A stretch of DNA of 64,000 nucleotides. Source: Salinibacterium amurskyense. GTDB lineage: Bacteria > Actinomycetota > Actinomycetes > Actinomycetales > Microbacteriaceae. The notes under the pieces were generated by a model. It saw only the letters and a program-made list of their open reading frames with translations. It had not been told where the DNA came from and ran no database searches. Below, piece by piece: positions 51,948 to 60,332 of this stretch. Position numbers and translations under genes: made by a program. The stretch lies in contig NZ_PGFH01000001.1 of the NCBI RefSeq assembly GCF_002797685.1, positions 558,001-622,000 on the forward strand, written 5' to 3'. Each line of letters opens with the position of its first letter. Within the stretch, counting starts at the first letter, position 1.

Positions 51948-52077
51948 CCTCTATGGATACGTTGCTCGGGCCTGCCTTCGAAAACTCAGGAGATTTGCGA
52001 ACGCCCGTATGCAGGTCTCAGAGGAAACCTGGGCTTGTCGGGCGCTCGTTCCGGAATCTCCTGAATTTCCGTAGAGG
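51948..52077. repeat. Long imperfect inverted repeat beside the tRNA genes
   Basis: Outer arms CCTCTATGGA (51948-51957) and TCCGTAGAGG (52068-52077), middle arms AACTCAGGAGATT (51983-51995) and AATCTCCTGAATT (52055-52067), inner GAACG...CCCG with CGGG...CGTTC, and a central CAGGT/ACCTG hairpin (52012-52031) nest in one structure of about 130 nt. The 341-bp gap holding it has no convincing gene. It may be a structured RNA, a palindromic repetitive element, or the remnant of one. Confidence 0.6.
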
Positions 52078-52230
52078 TCAAACGAAAAGTAGAAGGCTAG
52101 CCAGGGAGCGCGGAGCTGGGTGCAAGGAGCGCGGCAGGATGAAAGCAAAAGCTGAGTCCGAGCCGGGCGCGGAAGCCCTCGAGGGCAAAAAAATGACCCT
52201 CGCCCGGTAGAAGCCCGGGAAAGGGTCAAG

Positions 52231-52303
52231 TGGCTCCGACGGGCGTCGATCCCGTGACCTCACGATTTTCAGTCGTGCGCTCTACCAACTGAGCTACAGA
52301 GCC
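52231..52303 (-). tRNA. tRNA-Phe (GAA)
   Basis: A 73-nt cloverleaf on the minus strand starts GGCTCTGTAGCTCAG, has anticodon GAA in a CACGACTGAAAATCGTG stem-loop, a TΨC arm with GTTCGA-like GATCGAC, and acceptor pairing GGCTCTG/CGGAGCC with discriminator A. CCA is not encoded. Confidence 0.97.
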
Positions 52304-52345
52304 GTAAGAGTTTCCTCCTACGCGCAAAGGTTTCCCCTTGCTACA

Positions 52346-52374
52346 GAAAAAGCCCCTCCTTGCGAAGAGGCTTT
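52346..52374 (-). terminator. Terminator between tRNA-Asp and tRNA-Phe
   Basis: On the minus strand AAAGCCTC and GAGGGGCTTTTT form a hairpin with a T run, so Glu-Asp and Phe may be separate transcripts or partly separated. It could also stop plus-strand transcription. Confidence 0.6.
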
Positions 52375-52382
52375 CTGTTTTG

Positions 52383-52456
52383 CGACCCTGACCGGACTTG
52401 AACCGGCGACCTCCGCCGTGACAGGGCGGCGCGCTAACCAACTGCGCTACAGGGCC
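52383..52456 (-). tRNA. tRNA-Asp (GTC)
   Basis: A 74-nt tRNA starts GGCCCTGTAGCGCAG; the anticodon loop reads CTGTCAC between CCGCC and GGCGG, giving GTC. The TΨC loop GGTTCAAGTCC is complete. Acceptor GGCCCTG pairs with CAGGGTC; discriminator G. Confidence 0.97.
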
Positions 52457-52480
52457 AAGCTATTAAATTCTGTGTGTGTC

Positions 52481-52556
52481 TGGTGACCCCAACGGGATTC
52501 GAACCCGTGCTGCCGCCGTGAAAGGGCGGTGTCCTAGGCCACTAAACGATGGGGCC
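52481..52556 (-). tRNA. tRNA-Glu (TTC)
   Basis: A 76-nt tRNA starts GGCCCCATCGTTTAGTGG; the anticodon loop CTTTCAC gives TTC, and the T loop GGTTCGAATCCC is standard. This gene encodes its CCA end (52481-52483), unlike its two neighbours. It is the first of the three genes in transcription order. Confidence 0.97.
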
Positions 52557-52717
52557 TCGAAGTCACAGAACTTCTTAGCTACCGAGGGAAAAGCATACGG
52601 TGCGTTTCGTGATTTACCAAACTGAGAAGCAAACTGCCTGATATTTCTCGAAGCGCTTTTTCCAACAGGCTTAAATGTACCCGACTTTTGAGGCGCCTGA
52701 TACTACGTTCAGTAAGT

Positions 52718-52731
52718 GGTTGAGACTTTTG
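52718..52731 (+). promoter_or_regulatory. Shared box upstream of the first M23 gene
   Basis: GGTTGAGACTTTTG ends 14 bp before the ATG at 52746 and is identical to the box at 54182-54195 in front of the second M23 gene. With flanks, 20 of 25 positions match. A third GACTTTTG lies at 52683. It is too close to the ribosome binding site to be a -35 element, so an operator or RNA-level signal is more likely. Confidence 0.5.
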
Positions 52732-52745
52732 CGCCGAGGGGAATA

Positions 52746-54020
52746 ATGAAGGTCATGCATTCGAGTAGCGGAACCACGGCAACCCGAGCCCGCCGCCCCC
52801 TAACTTTTCGCGTGATTGGCTTCGCCGCAGCCCTCAGCCTCGTGGTCGGAGTGAGCGTTGTGGCCGGCACCAGCCAAGCCGCCTTCGCCGACGACTACCC
52901 CACGTGGAGCGACGTCACTGAAGCCCGCAACGACGAAGCCGCGACCAAAAAGGTTGTCGAGCGCATCAAGGCTGCCCTTGTTCAGCTCGAAGCTGACGCC
53001 GCGGCCGCCCAGAAGAACGCGGAAGAAAAAGGCAACATCTGGCAAGAGGCCGATACCAAGTACCAGGCCAAGGCCACCCAGACTGAAACTTTGCAAGAGC
53101 AAGCGGATGCCGCAAGCGCCGAAGCTGACGAAGCCGAGACGCGCATCGGTGAGCTTGCGTCGCGGCTCGTGCGTGCCGGCGGTGGCGACGTAACTACCAG
53201 TCTTCTGGCCAACTCGCAGGACGCCGACGCGTTGCTCTACAACCTTGGTATGTCGTCGAAGATTTCGCAGCAGACATCCGCCCTATTCGAGCGCGCCGTT
53301 CAGGCTCGCAATACGGCGCAGTCGCTGACCGATGCTGCTGAAGTTGCTCGCGCTGAGCTGGAGATCCTCAAGATCGCCGCTGAAGAAGCGTTCGCTGAGG
53401 CTCAGGCGGCGGCTCAAGCCGCCGAAGAAGCTCTCGCTGAGCAGCAAGAGCGCAAGATCGAGTTCGACGCTCAGCTTGCCGCCCTGACTTCTGCTCGTAA
53501 GGCAACTGAGGCGAGCTACTTGGAGGGTGTGCGCGAGCGCGAGGCCGCCCGTGCGGCTGCGGAGGCAGCGGCTCAGGTTCCGAATTTGGATGCTGGTGAG
53601 ATCAGCCTGAGCGGCTGGGCTCGCCCCGCCGGTGGTTACATCACGTCGGTCTATGGCTACAGCTCGAACTACGGCTCCAGCTTCCATAAGGGAACCGATA
53701 TCGGTGCGAGTTGTGGTGCTGGCATTTACGCGGCGTCGAGCGGAACCGTCGTCTACGCCGGTTACGGCTGGAATGGCGGTTACGGAAACTACATCATCCT
53801 CGAGCACGCTGGCGGATTGCGCACCGCGTACGGTCACATCGTCGACGGCGGTATTCACGTTTCGTACGGCCAGAGTGTGGCTGTCGGAACGAAGATCGCC
53901 AGCGTGGGTACAACCGGAAACTCCACCGGATGCCACCTTCACTTCGAAGTGCGCCCCAACGGGTGGGATACGACCGACCCCGTTTCGTTCATGGCGGGCC
54001 AAGGCATCCAGCTCGGCTAA
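52746..54020 (+). CDS. Secreted coiled-coil M23 peptidoglycan endopeptidase (paralogue 1)
   Basis: The 424-residue exported protein has a signal peptide ending around SQAAFADDYPTW (about residue 48), a coiled-coil region to about residue 290 (ALVQLEADAAAAQKNAEEK and long Ala/Glu heptads), and a C-terminal LytM/M23 domain with SFHKGTDIGASCG, AASSGTVVYAGY and TGCHLHFEVRPNG. The HxxxD and HLH zinc ligands are present, so it should be an active peptide cross-link hydrolase of the NlpD/EnvC/RipA-neighbour type. GAGGGG supports the ATG at 52746; the frame's earlier start is spurious. A close paralogue follows downstream. Confidence 0.92.
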   Translation: MKVMHSSSGTTATRARRPLTFRVIGFAAALSLVVGVSVVAGTSQAAFADDYPTWSDVTEARNDEAATKKVVERIKAALVQLEADAAAAQKNAEEKGNIWQEADTKYQAKATQTETLQEQADAASAEADEAETRIGELASRLVRAGGGDVTTSLLANSQDADALLYNLGMSSKISQQTSALFERAVQARNTAQSLTDAAEVARAELEILKIAAEEAFAEAQAAAQAAEEALAEQQERKIEFDAQLAALTSARKATEASYLEGVREREAARAAAEAAAQVPNLDAGEISLSGWARPAGGYITSVYGYSSNYGSSFHKGTDIGASCGAGIYAASSGTVVYAGYGWNGGYGNYIILEHAGGLRTAYGHIVDGGIHVSYGQSVAVGTKIASVGTTGNSTGCHLHFEVRPNGWDTTDPVSFMAGQGIQLG

Positions 54021-54181
54021 CCCCTCAGCGCGTGCGCGCGCTTCCGCTCACGGCGACGTTCTCGTAACTCTGCAGCGCCCATTTTCCGCAGCATCCTGAT
54101 GGTCGAGCGCGGGCCGAGAAGTTGCTCTTCAGCATCCGCGCCGACAAGGGCCCCTCCACGTCGCAATTGCATTCAACAAAA

Positions 54182-54195
54182 GGTTGAGACTTTTG
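54182..54195 (+). promoter_or_regulatory. Shared box upstream of the second M23 gene
   Basis: GGTTGAGACTTTTG is identical to the box at 52718-52731, but here lies 83 bp before the start codon, separated from it by the palindrome at 54233-54250. Confidence 0.5.
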
Positions 54196-54232
54196 GGTCG
54201 CATGTTGTTAGTGTGGTCAATGTTATTCGTGT

Positions 54233-54250
54233 GACTAATGGCCATTAGTC
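54233..54250. promoter_or_regulatory. 18-bp perfect palindrome upstream of the second M23 gene
   Basis: GACTAATGGCCATTAGTC is a perfect uninterrupted palindrome about 28 bp before the start at 54278. The first M23 gene lacks it. It is a candidate operator for a dimeric regulator (TetR- or MarR-like), with no regulator gene nearby. Confidence 0.6.
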
Positions 54251-54277
54251 GGCGCTCAACGATGTTTAGGGGAACAA

Positions 54278-55606
54278 TTGAAGGTCATGCATGCGAGTCG
54301 GGGGACCGCAGCAAAGTCTAGGCTTCGCTCACAATCTTTTCGCGTCATCAGCTTCGCTGCGGCGCTCAGCCTTGTCGTCGGCGTCAGCGTTGTCGCTGGA
54401 ACCAGTCAGGCTGCGTTCGCCGATGACTACCCCACGTGGAGTGAAGTCACCGAGGCCCGCAACAACGAAGCGGCGACTCAAAAAGTAGTCGACCGCATTA
54501 GAGCCGCCCTGGTTGAGCTTGAAGCTCAGGCCGTTGCCGCTCAAAAGGATGCCGAAGAAAAGGGAAACGTGTGGCAAGAGGCCGACACGAAGTACCAGGC
54601 CAAATCCGCGCAGACGGAAACTTTGCAAGAGCAGGCGGATGACGCCAGCGCCGAAGCAGATGACGCCGAACAGCGCATCGGTGAGCTTGCTTCGCGCCTC
54701 GTGCGCGCCGGCGGCGGCGACGTCACCACCAATCTTCTTGCCAACTCTCAAGACGCCGACGCTCTGCTGTACAACTTGGGCATGTCGTCGAAGATCTCTC
54801 AGCAGACTTCAGCTCTCTTCGATCGCGCAGTCCAAGCCCGCAACACCGCTCAGTCGCTGTCAGATGCCGCAGAAGTGGCCCGCGCTGAGCTCGAAGTATT
54901 GAAGATCGCCGCCGAAAAAGCGTTTGAGGAAGCTCAAGCAGCAGCAGCGGCCGCAGAAACGGCTGTAGCGGAACAGCAGGAGCGCAAGGTCGAGTTCGAG
55001 GCACAGCTTGCGGCCCTTACCGCTGAGCGCGTCATAACAGAAGCCGACTATCAGGCGGGCGTCAAGCAGCGCGAAGCGGAGCGCATCGCACGCGAGAAGC
55101 GCGCTGCAGCGGCTGCAGCCGCGGCAGCAGCAGCTGCGGCCGAGGCCGCCGCGGGATCCGGCGGTTCCAGTGGCGGTTCAGGTTCCTCGAGCGCCAACGG
55201 CTGGACGAAGCCCGCTTATGGCTACATCACCTCGGTCTACGGTTACAGCTCGAACTACGGTTCCAGCTTCCACAAGGGCACCGATATTGGTGCGGGCTGC
55301 TACTCCAACATTTATGCGGCATCCAGCGGAACCGTCGTCTACGCGGGCTACGGCTGGAATGGCGGCTACGGAAACTACATCATCCTCGAGCACGCTGGCG
55401 GCGTTCGCACCGCCTACGGTCACATCGCGCCCGGCGGCATCAAGGTGTCGTACGGCCAGAGTGTGTCTGTCGGAGCAAAAATCGCCGAGGTCGGAACCAC
55501 CGGAAACTCCACTGGTTGCCACTTGCACTTCGAGGTGCGCCCCAACGGGTGGGACACCACGAACCCTGTGTCATTCATGTCGGGTAAGGGCGTTGGCCTC
55601 GGCTAA
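54278..55606 (+). CDS. Secreted coiled-coil M23 peptidoglycan endopeptidase (paralogue 2)
   Basis: The 442-residue protein is a tandem duplicate of the upstream gene: the same signal peptide (SLVVGVSVVAGTSQAAFADD), the same coiled-coil blocks, and a LytM domain with SFHKGTDIGAGC and TGCHLHFEVRPNG. It differs mainly by an inserted linker of Ala/Lys/Glu followed by Gly/Ser repeats (GSGGSSGGSGSSS) before the catalytic domain. The start is TTG at 54278, matching the ATG-AAG-GTC-ATG-CAT opening of paralogue 1, with AGGGGA upstream. Zinc ligands are intact. Confidence 0.92.
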   Translation: MKVMHASRGTAAKSRLRSQSFRVISFAAALSLVVGVSVVAGTSQAAFADDYPTWSEVTEARNNEAATQKVVDRIRAALVELEAQAVAAQKDAEEKGNVWQEADTKYQAKSAQTETLQEQADDASAEADDAEQRIGELASRLVRAGGGDVTTNLLANSQDADALLYNLGMSSKISQQTSALFDRAVQARNTAQSLSDAAEVARAELEVLKIAAEKAFEEAQAAAAAAETAVAEQQERKVEFEAQLAALTAERVITEADYQAGVKQREAERIAREKRAAAAAAAAAAAAAEAAAGSGGSSGGSGSSSANGWTKPAYGYITSVYGYSSNYGSSFHKGTDIGAGCYSNIYAASSGTVVYAGYGWNGGYGNYIILEHAGGVRTAYGHIAPGGIKVSYGQSVSVGAKIAEVGTTGNSTGCHLHFEVRPNGWDTTNPVSFMSGKGVGLG

Positions 55607-55657
55607 AGTCTGAGCACACGCTTGAGGCAACGGAGTCTCGGGCAGAGGGAGCACGCC

Positions 55658-56476
55658 GTGGACTCAGTAGCCGGACTTATCGTTGTGATTACGGGTGCTG
55701 CCCGCGGCATGGGCGAGATCTATGCTCAGCGAGCAGTCGCTGAGGGCGCAGCCCACGTGGTGTTGCTCGATGTCGATGCCACGGCTCTGGATGTCGCGGC
55801 CGCCGCTCTGAGCGCTGCGGGCGGTTCCGTCAGCAGTTACGTTGTCGATCTCTCGTCACGCACGGCGATCGAGTCAGTCGCCGAGCGCATCCGTACCGAA
55901 GTCGGAACCCCACACGTGCTCATCAACAACGCGGGCATCGTGCGTAGCGGCTACTTCTGGGATCACGACGCGGCGCGCGACATCGAAGCGACAATGCAGA
56001 TCAACACGCTTGCGGCCATGTATCTTTCGCGCGAACTGCTGCCCGCGATGATCGAGGGCGGAGCGCCCAGCCGCATCCTGAATATCGCGTCAGCGGCAGG
56101 CACGCTATCGAATCCGAACATGAGTGTCTACGCGGCATCCAAGTGGGCCATGATCGGCTGGAGCGATTCGCTGCGGCTCGAACTGACCAAGGCGGGCCAC
56201 GCGCAGATCGCCGTAACGACATTCGCGCCCAGCTACATCAGCACCGGAATGTTTGCCGGAGCTCGGGGCCCGCTGTGGACCCCGATCATGACGCCCGAGA
56301 AAGCCACCGCGGCAGCGTGGTCGGCGATGCTGCGCGGGAAGCCCCTGCTGATGAAGCCGTGGACGGTGGGACTCGCTCGCGGGCTCAAAGGACTGCTGCC
56401 CACGCGGGCCTGGGATTTTGTGGCCGGGCGCGTGTTCAAGGTCTACAACTCAATGGATGAGTTCACCGGGCGCTGA
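55658..56476 (+). CDS. Short-chain dehydrogenase/reductase
   Basis: The 272-residue classical SDR has the cofactor motif TGAARGMG near residues 13-20, INNAGIV near 88, the catalytic Ser in NIASAAGT and YxxxK in SVYAASKWA near 157. An Asp in VVLLDVDA after strand 2 suggests NAD(H) preference. GAGGGAG lies before the GTG at 55658; the longer frame from 55622 lacks a good start. The substrate is unknown. It is convergent with ppa, and a CAATGGCG/CGCCATTG hairpin lies between them. Confidence 0.87.
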   Translation: MDSVAGLIVVITGAARGMGEIYAQRAVAEGAAHVVLLDVDATALDVAAAALSAAGGSVSSYVVDLSSRTAIESVAERIRTEVGTPHVLINNAGIVRSGYFWDHDAARDIEATMQINTLAAMYLSRELLPAMIEGGAPSRILNIASAAGTLSNPNMSVYAASKWAMIGWSDSLRLELTKAGHAQIAVTTFAPSYISTGMFAGARGPLWTPIMTPEKATAAAWSAMLRGKPLLMKPWTVGLARGLKGLLPTRAWDFVAGRVFKVYNSMDEFTGR

Positions 56477-56591
56477 GCCCACCAGACGCTGAGGCGCTGA
56501 GCCGCTGAGCCGTTGTGACCTGTTAAACGCCAATGGCGAATGCCGAAGCATCCGCCATTGATCGTGGAGCGCGGTGTGCGCTGAGAACTGC

Positions 56592-57083
56592 CTAGTGGCC
56601 TTCGGCCTTGAGCTTCTCGAAGCCAGCCTGAACGATTGCTTCCGCTTCAGCAGCGTCGCCCCAACCGTCGATCTTGACCCACTTGCCGGGCTCGAGGTCT
56701 TTGTAGTGCTCGAAGAAGTGCTCGATTTCCTTGCGCGTGAACTCAGGAACGTCATTCAAGTCCTGAATGTGCGACCAGCGCGGGTCCTTGGCCTGAACGC
56801 AAATGACCTTGGAGTCGATGCCGCCATCGTCGCTCATGTTGAGCACGGCAACCGGGCGAACCGAGATGCCAACGCCGGGGAAGGTGGGGGCGTCGAGCAG
56901 AATCAGCGCGTCAACGGGGTCACCGTCGAGGCCGAGAGTGTTCTCGAAGAAGCCGTAGTCGGTGGGGTAGGCGAAGGTGGTGAAGAGAAAACGGTCGAGA
57001 AATACGCGACCGGTTTCGTGGTCAACTTCGTACTTGTTCCGGCTTCCGCGCGGAATCTCAACGACAACGTCGTATGCGGCCAT
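56592..57083 (-). CDS. ppa: Inorganic pyrophosphatase
   Basis: The 163-residue family I soluble pyrophosphatase has [13 protein letters not shown], the signature DGDPVDALI, and the metal-binding Asp in [13 protein letters not shown]. It hydrolyses pyrophosphate from nucleotide and polymer synthesis. AGGAG lies 7 nt before the ATG at 57083; the ORF extension to 57137 is not used. It is divergent from tilS, a common arrangement in Micrococcales. The sequence is unremarkable and complete. Confidence 0.95.
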   Translation of the reverse strand: MAAYDVVVEIPRGSRNKYEVDHETGRVFLDRFLFTTFAYPTDYGFFENTLGLDGDPVDALILLDAPTFPGVGISVRPVAVLNMSDDGGIDSKVICVQAKDPRWSHIQDLNDVPEFTRKEIEHFFEHYKDLEPGKWVKIDGWGDAAEAEAIVQAGFEKLKAEGH

Positions 57084-57131
57084 GTAGCTGCTCCTAAGAA
57101 AAATGTGGGGTTGCTGCAATAACGTTACTGG

Positions 57132-58175
57132 ATGCACTCCGAACGGCGCCCCCGTCTTACGCCCGCAATCGCTGACGTTCGGCGTGCAGTGCGCACCGCA
57201 CTGAGTTCGTTGCCGGTGCCCGCAGGCTTGTCGGCGGGCACTGCCGGCTCAGAACCGCTCGTTCTTGTCGCCCTCAGTGGCGGCCCTGACTCGCTCGCGC
57301 TGGCGGCCGCGACGGCCTTCGAAGCGTCCAAGGCCGGGGTGCGAGCTGGTGCCGTAATCGTGAATCACAACCTTCAAGAGGGGTCAGCGGATGTCGCTGC
57401 CGCCGCCGCGCAGCAAGCACGCGACCTCGGGCTTGACCCCGTCGACATCCGCTCGGTTCTCGTTGGTGACGCCGGAGGCCCCGAGTCTGCCGCCCGTGAC
57501 GCGCGCTACGCGGCGCTCGCCGAAGCCGCCGCCGAGCACGGCGCCATCCGTGTGCTGCTCGGCCACACCCTCGACGATCAGGCTGAAACCGTGTTGCTCG
57601 GCCTCGCCCGTGGCAGCGGAGCGGGCAGCCTCAAAGGGATGGCAGCCGACACCGGCCAGTACCTGCGGCCGTTACTTGCCATCGCGCGAACCACGACCGT
57701 TCAGTGCTGCGAAGACTCCGGAATCGTGGCGTGGAATGACCCGCACAACCTCGACACCTCGTACACGCGAGTGCGGGTGCGGCAGACCGTATTGCCGCTG
57801 CTGGAAAGCGAACTGGGGCCCGGCATCCGCGACGCACTAGTGCGAACCGCAGACCAAGCACGCGAAGATGCCGACGCTCTCGATCATTTTGCCGAAGAAA
57901 TGGCCGAAGATTTGGCCGAGATTTCAGAGGCCGGAATCTCGTTACCAGTGCGCGCGCTCGCTGCGAATCCCGCCGCTCTTCGCCAGCGTTTAATTAGGTT
58001 GGCGGTGGCAAGCGAGTTCCATGTGTCGCTCAGTCGCACCCACACTCTGGAGATCGCGAGGCTTGTCACCGACTGGAGGGGGCAGGGACCGATCGACGTT
58101 CCCGGCGTTAGGGTTGAACGACGAGAGAACCTACTCCACTTTTCGGCCCACAGTGAGGAACGCGATGCAGTTTAG
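57132..58175 (+). CDS. tilS: tRNA(Ile)-lysidine synthase
   Basis: The 347-residue PP-loop ATPase modifies C34 of tRNA-Ile2 to lysidine so that it reads AUA. The N-type PP-loop SGGPDSLAL lies near residue 48, followed by [26 protein letters not shown], and [16 protein letters not shown] short C-terminal domain is present (actinobacterial form). It is divergent from ppa, and the 11-bp overlap with hpt indicates translational coupling. The ATG at 57132 gives a short basic N-terminus before the first strand; a later start cannot be excluded. Confidence 0.93.
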   Translation: MHSERRPRLTPAIADVRRAVRTALSSLPVPAGLSAGTAGSEPLVLVALSGGPDSLALAAATAFEASKAGVRAGAVIVNHNLQEGSADVAAAAAQQARDLGLDPVDIRSVLVGDAGGPESAARDARYAALAEAAAEHGAIRVLLGHTLDDQAETVLLGLARGSGAGSLKGMAADTGQYLRPLLAIARTTTVQCCEDSGIVAWNDPHNLDTSYTRVRVRQTVLPLLESELGPGIRDALVRTADQAREDADALDHFAEEMAEDLAEISEAGISLPVRALAANPAALRQRLIRLAVASEFHVSLSRTHTLEIARLVTDWRGQGPIDVPGVRVERRENLLHFSAHSEERDAV

Positions 58176-58716
58176 CGATGTCGAAGGAGACCTCAGCGAG
58201 GTCCTTCTGACCCAGGAAGAAATCCACGAGAAGATCGCCGTGATGGCGCGTCAGATCGAGGCAGACTACGCCGGCGAGAAGCTGCTGCTGGTCGGTGTGC
58301 TGCGCGGAGCCGTCATGGTGATGGCCGACCTGGCTCGCGAACTCAGCCTGCCGCTCGAGATGGACTGGATGGCCGTCTCCTCGTATGGAGCCGGCACGCA
58401 GTCCTCGGGTGTCGTTCGCATCCTCAAAGACCTCGACAGCGACCTTGAGGGCCGCAAGGTGCTCATCGTTGAAGACATCATCGACTCTGGCCTCACGCTC
58501 TCGTGGTTGCTCGGCAACCTGCGCAGCCGCGGTGCTGCCTCGGTCGAGATTTGCACCCTGCTGCGCAAGCCGGATGCCGCCAAGGTCGAAGTGGATGTCA
58601 AGTACGTCGGCTTCGACATCCCCAACGCTTTCGTCGTGGGCTACGGCCTCGACTACGCCGAGAAGTACCGCAACCTGCGCGGCGTCGCAGTGCTCGCACC
58701 CCACGTTTACGCGTAG
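58165..58716 (+). CDS. hpt: Hypoxanthine phosphoribosyltransferase
   Basis: The 183-residue purine salvage enzyme converts hypoxanthine or guanine with PRPP to IMP or GMP. The PRPP motif [18 protein letters not shown] lies near residues 94-111, and the flexible-loop residues SSYG and the purine-contact [24 protein letters not shown] are present. GAGGAA before the ATG at 58165 decides the start inside the tilS 3' end. It belongs to the conserved tilS-hpt-ftsH block, interrupted here by one inserted gene. Confidence 0.95.
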   Translation: MQFSDVEGDLSEVLLTQEEIHEKIAVMARQIEADYAGEKLLLVGVLRGAVMVMADLARELSLPLEMDWMAVSSYGAGTQSSGVVRILKDLDSDLEGRKVLIVEDIIDSGLTLSWLLGNLRSRGAASVEICTLLRKPDAAKVEVDVKYVGFDIPNAFVVGYGLDYAEKYRNLRGVAVLAPHVYA

Positions 58717-58726
58717 GGCCGACTGA

Positions 58727-60160
58727 ATGCGGGCGAAGGCAGCAATTGATCAGGCGACCGACGAGATTGTTGGTCTTTTTGAAAATCGGGTAGCCGAGCA
58801 GAAGGCCCCAGCATCGTTCTTCGCGGTCTTCGGGCCCGATGGCATTGTGCTGGAGGGCGGCTACGGCGAGAAGGTTCTTGGCGAGGGCAACGCTCCCGAT
58901 CGCGACACGGTGTTTCGCATCGCGTCGTGCACGAAGAGCTTCACGTGCACAATGCTGCTGATGCTGCGCGATCGTGGCCAGCTGAATCTCGATGCTCCGA
59001 TCACTGACTTCGTTCCCGCCTTCACCGCTCTCGAGCCAGCTGCTGCTCCCGTCACTCCGAGTGTGCGTCAGCTCATGACGATGTCGGCGGGCTTCCCGAC
59101 CGATAACCCGTGGGGCGACCGCGTAGAAGAAATGACGCGGGCCGAGCTCGACGAGTTCATGGCGGCGGGCATCCGCTATTCCAGCATGCCAGGCACTCGT
59201 TTCGAGTACTCGAACCTGGGCTATGCCCTGCTCGGCGAAGTCATTGCCGAGATCACGGGCCGCCCTTACATCGAGGCGATTGCCGCCGAAATTCTCGAAC
59301 CGCTCGGCCTTACCTCGACCCGCTTCGAAGAAGACCCGGATGCCGATGTCGCCCTCGGCTACCGGCTCGCGAATGGGCAGTGGCAGGTTCAGCCGTTCAC
59401 CGGGCCCGGAGTCTTCTCGGCCATGGGGGGCTTGTTCTCTAGCGCGACCGACCTCGTGCGTTGGTCGCTGTGGCTCGCTGGTGCCCTCGATCCGGAGGAC
59501 ACCTCAGACGGACCGCTGTCTGCCGCCAGCCGCCGCGAACTTCAGCAGATTCAGCGCGCCGTGCCCGAGGGCATGTCGAAGACCGCCGAGTTCTCCGAGC
59601 CGACCGCGCATGGTTATGGCTACGGCCTGTTCATCGATGAGGGCACGACGAAGATCGTGTCGCACTCGGGCGGTTACCCCGGCGTGAGTGCCCACATGCG
59701 CTGGCACGCGCCGACCGGGCTCGGCATCGTGGCATTTGAGAATGGCACCTTTGCCGCATCCTCGATTCCCGCTACTCAGGCTCTGCAGGCTGCACTCAAC
59801 GCCTATGGCGAGCTGACGACGCCGGCTCCGGCGTGGCCCGAAACTCTTGCAGCGCGCGACGTGTTCGACGGGCTTGTTCGCCAGTGGGATACCCCCACCG
59901 CCGACGAGCTCGCGGCGGTGAACCTGGCGCTCGATGTTCCGTGGACAGAGCGCATCGCCGGGATTGCGAAAGCCATCGCCGAAGTGGGGCCGCTCACGAG
60001 CGCTCCGCTGGCCGAAGTGCCGCGCACCCTCAGCGATACTCCGGCCGCCACGAACTGGACGATCGAGGGAGAGCGCGGGCGACTCAAGTGCCACATCTTG
60101 ATGAGCCCGGAGCTTCCGCCGCGCGTTCAGACCTTCACCGTTACAGCCGAAAGCGAGTAG
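58727..60160 (+). CDS. Serine hydrolase, class C beta-lactamase/penicillin-binding protein family
   Basis: The 477-residue protein has a class C serine hydrolase domain (about residues 10-370): the nucleophile motif S67-C-T-K70 in FRIASCTKSF, Tyr motif in FEYSNLGYALLGE near 160, and the HSGG triad SHSGGYPGVSAHMRW near 312. A C-terminal beta-rich domain of about 100 residues follows. No signal peptide is seen, so it may be a cytosolic esterase or peptidase rather than a wall enzyme or a resistance enzyme. It lies 10 bp after hpt and before ftsH, an unusual insertion in a conserved operon. Confidence 0.85.
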   Translation: MRAKAAIDQATDEIVGLFENRVAEQKAPASFFAVFGPDGIVLEGGYGEKVLGEGNAPDRDTVFRIASCTKSFTCTMLLMLRDRGQLNLDAPITDFVPAFTALEPAAAPVTPSVRQLMTMSAGFPTDNPWGDRVEEMTRAELDEFMAAGIRYSSMPGTRFEYSNLGYALLGEVIAEITGRPYIEAIAAEILEPLGLTSTRFEEDPDADVALGYRLANGQWQVQPFTGPGVFSAMGGLFSSATDLVRWSLWLAGALDPEDTSDGPLSAASRRELQQIQRAVPEGMSKTAEFSEPTAHGYGYGLFIDEGTTKIVSHSGGYPGVSAHMRWHAPTGLGIVAFENGTFAASSIPATQALQAALNAYGELTTPAPAWPETLAARDVFDGLVRQWDTPTADELAAVNLALDVPWTERIAGIAKAIAEVGPLTSAPLAEVPRTLSDTPAATNWTIEGERGRLKCHILMSPELPPRVQTFTVTAESE

Positions 60161-60332
60161 CGCAGCAGACATCAGCGCTCGCCGCGACCATGGCTGCGTG
60201 CTGAGCAACCACAGCGGGGCCCGGCAGGCATTACGCCGAGGGAAAACACGCAGTCCGCTTGCAGCGCGATAACGGTAACCTTGCAGCACGTTTCTTCAGA
60301 GAGAGGTACTGGGTCACCCGACTCGGAACATC

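Noticed and set aside
51951-52229. Facing frames of 92 and 85 codons at 51951-52229 and 51953-52210
   Set aside because: They mirror each other because of the inverted repeat; neither has a good start signal or a recognisable product.
52231-52556. Integrated element at the tRNA cluster
   Set aside because: No integrase, no duplicated tRNA 3' end and no mobility genes lie on either side.
58727-60160. Beta-lactam resistance gene
   Set aside because: The SxxK, YxN and HSGG motifs occur in many esterases and peptidases of the same fold; there is no signal peptide and the operon context is housekeeping.
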